Shown one piece after another: positions 45,838 to 53,566 of a stretch of DNA of 64,000 bases; the first letter of the stretch is position 1; each line of letters opens with the position of its first letter. The translations under genes were made by a program, and so were the position numbers. The DNA is from Sulfurovum sp. (lineage in GTDB: Bacteria; Campylobacterota; Campylobacteria; Campylobacterales; Sulfurovaceae): the NCBI GenBank assembly GCA_021166685.1, contig JAJPEU010000008.1, positions 23,919-87,918 on the forward strand. The letters are read 5' to 3'. Under the pieces are notes generated by a model that saw only the letters and a program-made list of their open reading frames with translations, was not told the origin of the DNA and did not search any database.

Positions 45838-46474
45838 GAACGTGGTGTAAAAATAGTATTTGTGCAAATATCGGTGCAAAAATATTGACGACCGGAATAT
45901 AATTAAAAAGCGAAGCGATAAGCGCAATCGTTCTTGCTTTTTTGCTTTTTTCTTTGTGTATGCGGCTGTCTTTTATAAACAAAGACCCCACGTCATACAC
46001 TGTCGGTTCTTTGATGAGAACAGACCAAAGGTAGAGCATGGCAAGCTGACCCAGCACGGGAACAAAAAGCAGAGGAATAAAAAGGATAAAAAGTATTAAA
46101 AAAATAATACTCGCTTTTGCGTTGACTGCCAGGGAGGCAGCTATTGTTGGCTGCCCTATCACAGGAGTGTTTGGGTAATGCTTCTTTGCCAATCTGATCA
46201 AAAGAGTTTCGCTGTAAAGCGAAGTAAACAAATTGACCAAAACAATAAAAAGCATGTATCCCAACGCGAATGTCGCCACCAGCGCACCTGTTGTTTGCAG
46301 CCACTCCCAAGGTATCCAGCTAAGATAAGAAGCGATAAAATCCAAAAAACCATTCCAAAAGATTCCCATCGGCACAAGAGTAAGCCCCAGAGCACCAAGC
46401 GCTATTTTGAGCGTAAACACTATTACCTCTTTACTTCCCAGGTCATGAAGTGTTTTGGAAATCGTTTGGTTCAT
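45827..46474 (-). CDS. EI24 domain membrane protein
   Basis: 215 residues with about four hydrophobic segments and the EI24/CysZ-like pattern (N-terminal long helices, FIPLLFVPVLGQLAMLYLWSVL, and IPVVNIFAPIFAQIL near the end). CysZ members are sulphate transporters; the function here is unknown. It begins directly beside the end of the gamma-carbonic anhydrase gene. Confidence 0.8.
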   Translation of the reverse strand: MNQTISKTLHDLGSKEVIVFTLKIALGALGLTLVPMGIFWNGFLDFIASYLSWIPWEWLQTTGALVATFALGYMLFIVLVNLFTSLYSETLLIRLAKKHYPNTPVIGQPTIAASLAVNAKASIIFLILFILFIPLLFVPVLGQLAMLYLWSVLIKEPTVYDVGSLFIKDSRIHKEKSKKARTIALIASLFNYIPVVNIFAPIFAQILFLHHVLRD

Positions 46475-47005
46475 CTATCGGTATTCGTTTTTAAATGCCA
46501 CATAACGCGCTGCAGAAGCGTAAAGTTCTTGTACTTCTTCCTCAGTGAGTTCCCGTACCACTTGGGCCGGACTTCCCATGATAAGGCTGCGCGGAGGGAA
46601 TTTTTTGTTCTTGGTCACTAAAGCACCCGCGCCCACGATAGACTCTTTCCCGATGACCGCGCCGTCAAGTATCGTTGCGCTCATGCCGATCAGGCAGGCA
46701 TCTTCGATCGTGCAGCCATGGAGCATGACACGGTGCCCTACCGTTACATCGTTGCCGATGACGGTAGGGTGGCCGTCACTCATGTCTTCATTTTTATGGT
46801 GAGTAACGTGTATCATGCTGAGGTCTTGGATGTTGCTTCTGTCGCCTATTTTGATGTAGTGTACGTCTCCGCGTACTACACAGCCAAACCATACCGCGCT
46901 GTCCTCTCCCATTTCCACACGCCCGATCACTGATGCGCCTTGGGCTATCCAAGCATTTTGTTTAAGCCGGGGTGTCCACTCTTTAAATGATAGTAGCATT
47001 ATCAT
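46475..47005 (-). CDS. Gamma-carbonic anhydrase family protein
   Basis: 176-residue left-handed beta-helix of hexapeptide repeats. Putative Zn ligands H66 or H69/H70, H91 and H96 (the 5-residue spacing of the last pair matches Cam), plus R46 and D48 at the subunit interface. May hydrate CO2 or be a related transferase (YrdA/PaaY group). It overlaps the ppk1 start region by 4 bp, downstream of it? On the minus strand ppk1 follows this gene. Confidence 0.85.
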   Translation of the reverse strand: MIMLLSFKEWTPRLKQNAWIAQGASVIGRVEMGEDSAVWFGCVVRGDVHYIKIGDRSNIQDLSMIHVTHHKNEDMSDGHPTVIGNDVTVGHRVMLHGCTIEDACLIGMSATILDGAVIGKESIVGAGALVTKNKKFPPRSLIMGSPAQVVRELTEEEVQELYASAARYVAFKNEYR

Positions 47006-49089
47006 GTCTCCTTTAATATACGGTTTGCCAAACGATTGACATAATCAGGTGTTTCTTTTTTGGTTTTATCATGGATTTTATTGACATACTCTTCTAAAAT
47101 TTCATGATTGTTGACGGGTTTGCCCAAAAGAGGGACTTTTATATAATTTCCGTCTTCTTGCAATTCCCAGCGCAACTGGTTGTCTGCCAGTTGGAGCTTG
47201 AGGATCTGTTCGATCTTTCGTGAAAGATTTTCCTCAAAAACGGGGGTCATCAGTTCGATGCGTCTTACAAGATTTCTAGGCATAAGATCGGCGCTTGCGA
47301 TATGGCATCTTACCGCATTGTGTTTGAAAAAATAGATACGGGGGTGTTCGAGATATTTTCCTATGATCGAACAGACATGAATATTTTCGCTCAATCCTTT
47401 AATGCCCGGCTTCAAACAGCAGATCCCTCGTATGATCAGATCTATTTTGCATCCTTCCATCGAAGCAAGATAAAGCGCTTTGATGATATCCGTATCGACA
47501 AGCGAGTTGGCTTTGAGGATGATGTGTCCGTCGTGTTTGTATTTGCTCTCTTCGGCGATCAGGGAAAGAAGTTTGGGTTTGATCTGCGTAGGAGACATAA
47601 ACAGAGTGTCGAGTTTCATGAAGGTTGAAAAACCGGTGAGAAAATGGAAAAAACGTGTCGCATCGGTACCAAACTCCTCTTTGGCGGTAAAGTAGGAGAT
47701 ATCCGTATAGATCTTGGCTGTACTGGGATTGTAGTTTCCTGTTGCCAGGTGCACGTAGCTTTTGAGTGTCTTTCCTTTTCGTTTGATGACTTGTGCAATC
47801 TTGGCATGGACTTTGAGTCCCGGGATGCCGTACACGACGTGCGCGCCTGCATTTTCCAATGCTTTTGCCCATCTGAGGTTATTCTCCTCGTCAAACCGCG
47901 CTTTGAGCTCAACAAGCACGGTGACCTGCTTGCCGTCCCTTACGGCGTCGATGAGTTCTTTTACGATCGGGGATTTTTGGCCGGCGCGATAGAGTGTCAT
48001 GCGTATGGCAAGCGTTTCGGGATCAGCGGCGGCTTGATGGATAAATTTGACCACAGGATCAAAACTGTCAAAAGGGTGATAGAGCAGAACATCTTGTTTG
48101 TCGATCGCATCAAAGATATTTTCACTGTCAAGCGGAGGCAATGTCTTGGGGCTGAAAGTGGGCAGCGTCAAATGGGAGAGTGCCTGGTCTCCCACGATCT
48201 GCCAAAACCCCCCAAGGTTAAGCGGCACATTTTTGTAAGAATAGATATCTTTATCGTCAAGATTGAGGTGAGAGAGTAAAAAGTCGATAAGATCCCTGTC
48301 GCCCCCTTCGATGAGTTCAAGACGTATCAAAGAGCCTTTGTTTCTAGATCTTAAACCCTCTTGCAGAAGCTCCAAAAAGTCATCAGCCTCTTCCTCCTCT
48401 ATCTCCATATCGGCATTTCGAGTAACCCGAAAAGGGGTCGACGCGATAGCGGTAAAACCGGGAAAAAGTTCGGAGATAAAATATTTTACAATGCTTTCTA
48501 TGGGAACAAAGGTTTGACCCAGCGGTATAAAACGCGGCAAAATCCTTGGGATACGCACCAATCCGTGCTTGATGTGTCCAGAATCGTCTTTAAGAGTAGC
48601 GGCCAGGCCAAAGCTGAGGTTGTTCAGGTGCGGAAAGGGATGCGTCGCATCTACGGCGATAGGAAGAATGACAGGATAGATCTCCCCTAAAAATATCTCT
48701 TTGATCTGCGCTTGCTCCTCGTAATTGAGTGCATGAAACCGTTTGATGCTGACTCCGTGACCATGAAGCTGGGAAATGACAGAGGTGTAGCACGATTCAA
48801 GCACTTCTTTTTCTTTGTGCAAGTACTCTTGGATTTGCTCAAGCTGTTCGGCGGGAGAGAGCTTGTCTGCTCCTGTTTCTTGAATACGGGCTTTGAAGAT
48901 CGCCTTAAGGCCTGCGACACGTATCATATAAAATTCATCCAGATTGGTTCCGTAAATGGCAAGAAATTTCAACCGCTCAAGCGGAGGAAGTTTTTCATCC
49001 ATTGCCTGAGCAAGTACACGGGAGTTAAACTGAAGCCATGAGAGTTCACGGTTGAAGTAGAGTTGTGATGAGGTGAAATCTATTTCCAC
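47002..49089 (-). CDS. ppk: Polyphosphate kinase 1
   Basis: Reversibly polymerises ATP gamma-phosphate into polyphosphate. N domain beginning FNRELSWLQFNSRVL, a head domain, and two PLD-like C domains with the phosphorylated His in KVHAKIAQV and the ARFDEENN and LATGNYN motifs. 695 residues, full length. The gene's stop overlaps the carbonic anhydrase start by 4 bp. Confidence 0.97.
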   Translation of the reverse strand: MEIDFTSSQLYFNRELSWLQFNSRVLAQAMDEKLPPLERLKFLAIYGTNLDEFYMIRVAGLKAIFKARIQETGADKLSPAEQLEQIQEYLHKEKEVLESCYTSVISQLHGHGVSIKRFHALNYEEQAQIKEIFLGEIYPVILPIAVDATHPFPHLNNLSFGLAATLKDDSGHIKHGLVRIPRILPRFIPLGQTFVPIESIVKYFISELFPGFTAIASTPFRVTRNADMEIEEEEADDFLELLQEGLRSRNKGSLIRLELIEGGDRDLIDFLLSHLNLDDKDIYSYKNVPLNLGGFWQIVGDQALSHLTLPTFSPKTLPPLDSENIFDAIDKQDVLLYHPFDSFDPVVKFIHQAAADPETLAIRMTLYRAGQKSPIVKELIDAVRDGKQVTVLVELKARFDEENNLRWAKALENAGAHVVYGIPGLKVHAKIAQVIKRKGKTLKSYVHLATGNYNPSTAKIYTDISYFTAKEEFGTDATRFFHFLTGFSTFMKLDTLFMSPTQIKPKLLSLIAEESKYKHDGHIILKANSLVDTDIIKALYLASMEGCKIDLIIRGICCLKPGIKGLSENIHVCSIIGKYLEHPRIYFFKHNAVRCHIASADLMPRNLVRRIELMTPVFEENLSRKIEQILKLQLADNQLRWELQEDGNYIKVPLLGKPVNNHEILEEYVNKIHDKTKKETPDYVNRLANRILKET

Positions 49090-49220
49090 AAATTACCCTT
49101 TTGGCGCCTAATTGATAGGATTGGTTTTTTGGCCTATTTTACAGCAGCGCAGCTTTATATAGTTCTTATTATAGCAAATTACATCAAGACAGACAAAAAG
49201 AGAACAAAAAAGTAACAACG

Positions 49221-51194
49221 TTAAAGTTTTTTGATCTTTGCTATCTCGTCTCTGAGCCTTGCCGCTTCTTCAAATTCAAGATTTTTGGCTGCGGCAAGCA
49301 TTTTTGCTTTGAGTTCCTGCATTAGTTTTTGCCGTTCGGCTTTGGGCATTTTGTCCAGTTTGCTTTGTTTGCTGTAAAGTTCGCCGGCATCTTCCACCTT
49401 CAGATCAGTATCAAGCGTCCTGAGCGTTGTTTGGGGAGTGATGCTGTGCTGTATGTTATAGGCGATCTGTGTTTGCCGCCTTTGTTGGGTGACATCGATA
49501 GCGGTTTGCATGGATTTGGTTATTTTTTTGGCGTACATCAACACGTGTCCGTTGACATTTCTTGCGGCTCTTCCTGCGGTTTGTATGAGGGAGGTTTCCG
49601 AGCGTAAAAACCCTTCTTTGTCCGCATCGAGTATCGCGATAAGGCTGACTTCGGGAAGGTCAAGCCCCTCTCTGAGCAGGTTGATCCCTATGAGGATATC
49701 AAACTCTCCTAAGCGCAAAGAACGTATCGTCTGGTTGCGTTCGATCGCGTCCATCTCGGAGTGCATATAGCGGGCTTTAAGCCCAAGATCGTTGTAGTAC
49801 GCGGTAAGCTCCTCGGCCATTTTTTTGGTCAGTACGGTGATAAGCACACGTTCGCTGCGGGCAATGACGGGCTTCATTCTGTCGTAGAGATGTTCGACCT
49901 GATAGGTGCTGTCTATCACTTCGATAGGCGGATCAAGCAGCCCGGTGGGACGCACTACCTGTTGTGCCACGGTAGAAGAGAGTTCCAGCTCAAGCGATGA
50001 AGGCGTTGCTGAAACGAAAAGAAAATGGGGTGCTTTATGGATATACTCGTTAAACATCAGCGGCCGGTTGTCCAGTGCGGAGGGAAGCCTAAAACCGTGA
50101 TCGACCAAAACCTCTTTGCGGCTTCGATCGCCTGCGTACATGCCGCGAAACTGCGGCAGCGACACATGCGATTCGTCAACGATGACAAGATAATCTTCAT
50201 GCATCATTTCAAAATAATCCATCATCGTGTAGGGCGTTTCGCCGGGTTTTTTGCCCGTAAGATGCCTTGAGTAGTTCTCTATCCCTTTGCACATGCCGGT
50301 GGCTTCGAGCATCTCCAGGTCAAACTCGGTGCGCTGTTTGAGCCTTTGGTATTCGACCATGCGGTCTTCTCTTTGGTAGTATGCCAAACGCTCCGCAAGC
50401 TCTTCTTCGATGCTTTTGATCGCCTGGGCGAGCTTTTCTTTTCCTACGATAAACTGATTGGCGGCGTAGATGGTGATCTCTTTTTTGGCTTCTTCTTTTT
50501 CGCCGGTGAGCGAATTGAAGGTATAAAGGGCCTCCACTTCATCCCCGAAAAACTCAACCCGCACCGCAAACTCCTCAGCGTAGGCAGGATAGATGTCTAT
50601 GGCTTCTCCCATGACCCTAAAATCCCCCCGGTCAAAAAAATCGTCGTTGCGCTTGTACCCCATATCTACCAAGCGAAGCAGCAGCGCTTTTTGGTTGTAC
50701 TCATCGCCGATGCAGAGTTTTTGCACGATGGAGCGGTAATCCTCGGGCGAACCCAAACCGTAATTGGCAGAAACCGAAGCGACCACGATCACATCGTCGT
50801 GCGAAAGCAAAGAGGCTGTCGTGCTCAGGCGCAAACGCTCCAGCTCTTCGTTGATGGAGCTGTCTTTTTCGATGAACAAATCTTGGCGCGGCAGGTAGGC
50901 TTCGGGCTGATAGTAGTCGTAGTAACTGATGAAGTACTCGACGTGGCTGTTGGGAAAAAAACTTTTAAACTCACTGTACAGCTGCGCCGCAAGCGTTTTG
51001 TTGTGCGTCATGATCAGGGTGGGTTTGCCGGTTTTTTCTATCACTTTTGCCATGGTATAGGTTTTCCCCGACCCCGTGACCCCCACAAGCGTTTGGTACT
51101 GGTTGCCCTCAAGGATGGAGCGGCTGAGCTGTTCGATCGCTTCGGGCTGGTCTCCGGCAGGACGGTAGGGACTCTTTACGGTAAAGGTTGACAT
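49221..51194 (-). CDS. uvrB: Excinuclease ABC subunit B
   Basis: Helicase-like damage-verification subunit of nucleotide excision repair. Walker [11 protein letters not shown], the beta-hairpin [19 protein letters not shown], later helicase motifs and a C-terminal UVR domain ([21 protein letters not shown]). 657 residues. The start is 14 bp from the left array of element 2. Confidence 0.98.
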   Translation of the reverse strand: MSTFTVKSPYRPAGDQPEAIEQLSRSILEGNQYQTLVGVTGSGKTYTMAKVIEKTGKPTLIMTHNKTLAAQLYSEFKSFFPNSHVEYFISYYDYYQPEAYLPRQDLFIEKDSSINEELERLRLSTTASLLSHDDVIVVASVSANYGLGSPEDYRSIVQKLCIGDEYNQKALLLRLVDMGYKRNDDFFDRGDFRVMGEAIDIYPAYAEEFAVRVEFFGDEVEALYTFNSLTGEKEEAKKEITIYAANQFIVGKEKLAQAIKSIEEELAERLAYYQREDRMVEYQRLKQRTEFDLEMLEATGMCKGIENYSRHLTGKKPGETPYTMMDYFEMMHEDYLVIVDESHVSLPQFRGMYAGDRSRKEVLVDHGFRLPSALDNRPLMFNEYIHKAPHFLFVSATPSSLELELSSTVAQQVVRPTGLLDPPIEVIDSTYQVEHLYDRMKPVIARSERVLITVLTKKMAEELTAYYNDLGLKARYMHSEMDAIERNQTIRSLRLGEFDILIGINLLREGLDLPEVSLIAILDADKEGFLRSETSLIQTAGRAARNVNGHVLMYAKKITKSMQTAIDVTQQRRQTQIAYNIQHSITPQTTLRTLDTDLKVEDAGELYSKQSKLDKMPKAERQKLMQELKAKMLAAAKNLEFEEAARLRDEIAKIKKL

Positions 51195-51208
51195 GGGTCT
51201 CCTTGTGA

Positions 51209-51700
51209 GTGAGAAATTAGAAATTAGGAGTTAGGAATGATGGTTTGCATTACGGGGTAATGCACTTATTTTTGATAGTTTTAGTGATGGAAATAAGCAA
51301 ACTGAGCACTTCATCTATGTCATTATAGAGACTTTTGTGCATCTCTTTGTTGATATAGTCAGTATCGTGCAGCAAGTTTATCCAGTATTGTGTTTCGTTG
51401 GCTTCTTTGAGTGCGACAGTAAGTTTATTGAGAAAGTCAGCGTTTGACTGTGCATATTTTGATTCACTAACTAAAGCGCCGATGGCAGTTCCTGATCTTA
51501 ATATCTGCTTGCTTAACACAAATTCTTTGTGTTCACTTTGCAGGTATTGTGTGAGTTTGACAACTCGAATAGCAAAGGCATAACATTTCTCATAAAGGAT
51601 ATTTTTGTTTTGACTCATTGTGCTGCTTTAATCATAAAAATAGAAGTTTTTCACCGAAAAACATACCAAAATTCCTAATTCCTAATTCCTAATTCCTAAT
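51209..51700. mobile_element. Heptamer-ended element 2 carrying a four-helix-bundle gene
   Basis: 492 bp. The left array (51209-51236) has GTGAGAA, ATTAGAA, ATTAGGA and GTTAGGA; the right array (51673-51700) has four perfect TCCTAAT units, the inverse of ATTAGGA. Each array is followed inward by a stem-loop: left GCATTAC/GTAATGC with GGG loop (51247-51263), right GTTTTTC/GAAAAAC (51646-51662), the right one flanked by TTTTGGTAT and TTCTATTTTT. The most complete copy: arrays, two stem-loops and an intact gene. Confidence 0.82.
51250..51618 (-). CDS. Four-helix-bundle protein, S23/IVP family (copy 2)
   Basis: 122 residues; core SKQILRSGTAIGALVSESK, YAQSNADFLNKLTVALKEA and NETQYWINLL. Closely matches copies 1 and 3. 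The stop codon lies within the left stem-loop of its element, and the gene starts 28 bp inside the right stem-loop. No RBS of note (only weak purines before the ATG). Likely encoded for the element rather than the host. Confidence 0.88.
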   Translation of the reverse strand: MSQNKNILYEKCYAFAIRVVKLTQYLQSEHKEFVLSKQILRSGTAIGALVSESKYAQSNADFLNKLTVALKEANETQYWINLLHDTDYINKEMHKSLYNDIDEVLSLLISITKTIKNKCITP

Positions 51701-51743
51701 TTTTGCGCTATTATATCAAAACTATATATCAAGGAGAAGAGTT

Positions 51744-51962
51744 ATGTCTGCACTACACAGATTGCAAGAGAAGATAGCACAATGGAAAAGAGACCACGAG
51801 GCGCTCAAAGAAGAGAACGCGCAGCTCAAAAATCAGCTTGAAAACATAGCCGGTTCACAAAGCGAGCAAGCCGCAACGATAGAAGCGCTCAAACGCGAAC
51901 TGGAAGAGAAAGATACGGAGATCGAAAAGATCATCGCCCAGGTGGAGACTTTACTTTCGTAA
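51744..51962 (+). CDS. Small coiled-coil protein, ZapB-like
   Basis: 72 residues, almost entirely heptad coiled coil (LQEKIAQWKRDHEALKEENAQLKNQLENI). Strong AAGGAG RBS. It precedes a ZapA-like gene, and in this phylum such a pair is a candidate FtsZ-ring bundling module, but the ZapB assignment rests on size, coiled coil and context only. Confidence 0.7.
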   Translation: MSALHRLQEKIAQWKRDHEALKEENAQLKNQLENIAGSQSEQAATIEALKRELEEKDTEIEKIIAQVETLLS

Positions 51963-51973
51963 AGACCCTTAAA

Positions 51974-52048
51974 TTAAAAATTAAAAAGGTAAAAATTAAA
52001 AGGTATTGGTTCTACTATATTTTTAATTTTTAATTTATACTTTTTAAT
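51974..52048. mobile_element. Minimal 75-bp heptamer element between the ZapB- and ZapA-like genes
   Basis: Left: ATTAAAA three times plus one 8-bp variant AGGTAAAA (51974-52002). Right: TTTTAAT three times plus TTATACT (52021-52048), the inverse. Only 18 bp separate the arrays (starting GGTATTGG), with no gene and no distinct inner stem-loop. As RNA the two arrays would form one long hairpin between the two small genes. Confidence 0.65.
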
Positions 52049-52071
52049 TTTAAAAATCTAAAGGATTTTTA

Positions 52072-52293
52072 GTGAAAAATGTGGGATTGACCATTTCGGG
52101 GAAGCGGTACGAGATCAGGCTGGAGGATGACTTTGCGGATTTTATCAACAGGGACCTTAAAGAAGCAGGGGTGGAACTGCACAAAGACAATGCACCCGAC
52201 AAGCTGCTTAAAGCCTATCTGAGGCTGGCAAAACAGGCGACCAGCTACGAAGAGGAGATAGAACTGCTCATCGAGACGCTTGAGGGCCTCTAG
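52072..52293 (+). CDS. Cell division protein ZapA-like
   Basis: 73 residues, GTG start after AAAGGA. The N-terminal VGLTISGKRYEIRLEDDF resembles the ZapA beta-hairpin start and is followed by helices ending ATSYEEEIELLIETLEGL. Short compared with E. coli ZapA (109) but similar to other Campylobacterota members. Predicted to bind FtsZ; moderate certainty. Confidence 0.68.
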   Translation: MKNVGLTISGKRYEIRLEDDFADFINRDLKEAGVELHKDNAPDKLLKAYLRLAKQATSYEEEIELLIETLEGL

Positions 52294-52322
52294 TCTTTAT
52301 TTTTTCTTAAGGCAGATAAGTC

Positions 52323-52328
52323 TATACT
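52323..52328 (+). promoter_or_regulatory. Putative -10 box for pseudopilin 1
   Basis: TATACT about 50 bp before the ATG at 52378. Between lies a small hairpin (CCGGT/ACCGG) and a GAGGAG ribosome-binding site. Confidence 0.45.
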
Positions 52329-52377
52329 TTTAGTTGACCGGTGAAGAACCGGATCTAAATATTTAGAGGAGTTAATC

Positions 52378-52887
52378 ATGAAAAACATGAGACGCGGATT
52401 TACAATGATTGAATTGATCTTTGTTATCGTAATTATCGGGATATTGGCAGCGGTAGCGATACCTAAATTGGCAGCAACGAGAGATGATGCAAAAATCTCA
52501 AGTATTGTAGCAAATACTAAAACGGTATTGAATGATCTAAAGGGATTTTATACATCACAAGGGAATGCAGAATGGAAAGCAGCAGACCTTGTAGATGTAA
52601 CAGATGTTCCTCTATATACTGATGCTGCTTGTACTACAGCAGCTAAAACTGGTGATGGTGTTTCACCAGATACATTTTATATATGTGATGAACCGGGTGT
52701 AACGGGGGCTGCAGATTGTGTATCATTTACAACAATAGATGACGGAAACGTGACAATAAAAAGCATGAGCGGAAGTACTATATGTAATGAAGTGGGAGCA
52801 GTACCGGCAATGGTTGGTTTGGCAAACGCAATAAATAGTACTACCGGAAAAATACATCAGCTTGGCGGAACAAAAGTAATACGCTAA
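52378..52887 (+). CDS. Type IV pilin/pseudopilin-like protein 1
   Basis: 169 residues. Class III signal: cleavage expected between G7 and F8 (RRG/FTMIELIFV), with the conserved Glu at mature position 5, then a hydrophobic helix with IGILAAVAIPKLAATRDDA. The C-terminal half contains four or more Cys that could form the D-region disulphides. Likely a (pseudo)pilin of a type II secretion, competence or pilus machine. GC content is lower than in the neighbouring pilin 2. Confidence 0.87.
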   Translation: MKNMRRGFTMIELIFVIVIIGILAAVAIPKLAATRDDAKISSIVANTKTVLNDLKGFYTSQGNAEWKAADLVDVTDVPLYTDAACTTAAKTGDGVSPDTFYICDEPGVTGAADCVSFTTIDDGNVTIKSMSGSTICNEVGAVPAMVGLANAINSTTGKIHQLGGTKVIR

Positions 52888-52893
52888 TTTTTT

Positions 52894-52983
52894 CTCGTTC
52901 CGAACGTCCTCGTTGGGAATGCATACAATGGTTACAAAACATAAGTATGCGCTCCAAAGCTTCAACGTTGAGGCGGGAGCGAT
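52894..52983. repeat. Nested palindromic repeat between the pilin genes
   Basis: TTCCGAACG/CGTTGGGAA (52898-52919, one mismatch), GCATAC/GTATGC (52921-52950), and GCTCC/GGAGC (52951-52980). The CGTTCC...GGGAATGCATAC...GTATGCGCTCC layout is like a palindrome seen dispersed in many proteobacteria. It is not of the heptamer family. Confidence 0.65.
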
Positions 52984-52993
52984 TTCTTAACAT

Positions 52994-53015
52994 CTCCCAA
53001 GCCTTTGCTTGGGAG
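52994..53015 (+). terminator. Rho-independent terminator after pseudopilin 1
   Basis: Perfect 9-bp stem CTCCCAAGC/GCTTGGGAG with a CTTT loop, followed by a long T-rich tract (TCTCTTCTTTCTTTTT). Confidence 0.8.
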
Positions 53016-53062
53016 TCTCTTCTTTCTTTTTAATTTTTCTTCTCTTTTTTTTCGTTGTGTGC

Positions 53063-53068
53063 TATACT
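53063..53068 (+). promoter_or_regulatory. Putative -10 box for pseudopilin 2
   Basis: TATACT 35 bp before the ATG at 53098, directly after the terminator tract of the preceding gene. Confidence 0.45.
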
Positions 53069-53097
53069 AATCAAATAAATCCTATCAAAGTGAAACA

Positions 53098-53565
53098 ATG
53101 AAAACTACAACGCAAAATGCATTTACGATGGTCGAACTGGTGTTTGTGATCGTCGTCATAGGGATACTTGCCGCGGTGGCGGTGCCTAAACTGGCAGCGA
53201 CGAGGGATGATGCGGTCATCACCAAAGCGATGACGACGGTATCTTCGGTCAGAAACGCGGTGGCGACGGAGCGACAAAAACGTATTCTCAGGGGGGATTT
53301 TGACCCTATCACTGCGCTGAGCAGTGATAGCGGGTATGACAAGCCTATCTTCAATGCGTTTGACGGCAACACGAGCAACCCCGTGCTGGAGTATCCGCCG
53401 CGCTCCTGCACCACAGCCGCTTCAAGGGAGTGCTGGGTGGATTCCGGAGACGGGGATTATACCTTTGTGATGCCTGCTTCGGGCACAGCCGTTTTTACGC
53501 TGAACAGCAACCGCTTCGAGTGTAAATCAGACACCGATGAAAACTGCCAAGAGCTGACAAAGTAA
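53098..53565 (+). CDS. Type IV pilin/pseudopilin-like protein 2
   Basis: 155 residues. Same N-terminal helix as pilin 1 (FTMVELVFVIVVIGILAAVAVPKLAATRDDA), but the residue before the expected cleavage is A8 instead of Gly; the mature Glu5 is kept. The C-terminal half (CTTAASRECW, FECKSDTDENC) has four Cys. Higher GC than pilin 1, so the pair is not a recent duplication despite the shared start. It ends 1 bp before priA. Confidence 0.87.
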   Translation: MKTTTQNAFTMVELVFVIVVIGILAAVAVPKLAATRDDAVITKAMTTVSSVRNAVATERQKRILRGDFDPITALSSDSGYDKPIFNAFDGNTSNPVLEYPPRSCTTAASRECWVDSGDGDYTFVMPASGTAVFTLNSNRFECKSDTDENCQELTK

Positions 53566-53566
53566 G

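Noticed and set aside
50346..51191. 281-codon plus-strand frame opposite uvrB
   Set aside because: It is antisense to a clear uvrB, has no RBS, and its residue pattern is a reflection of uvrB codon use.
51250..51618. Diversity-generating retroelement, because four-helix-bundle proteins resemble Avd
   Set aside because: No reverse transcriptase, template repeat or variable repeat is present anywhere in the window, and the three copies match S23/IVP features.
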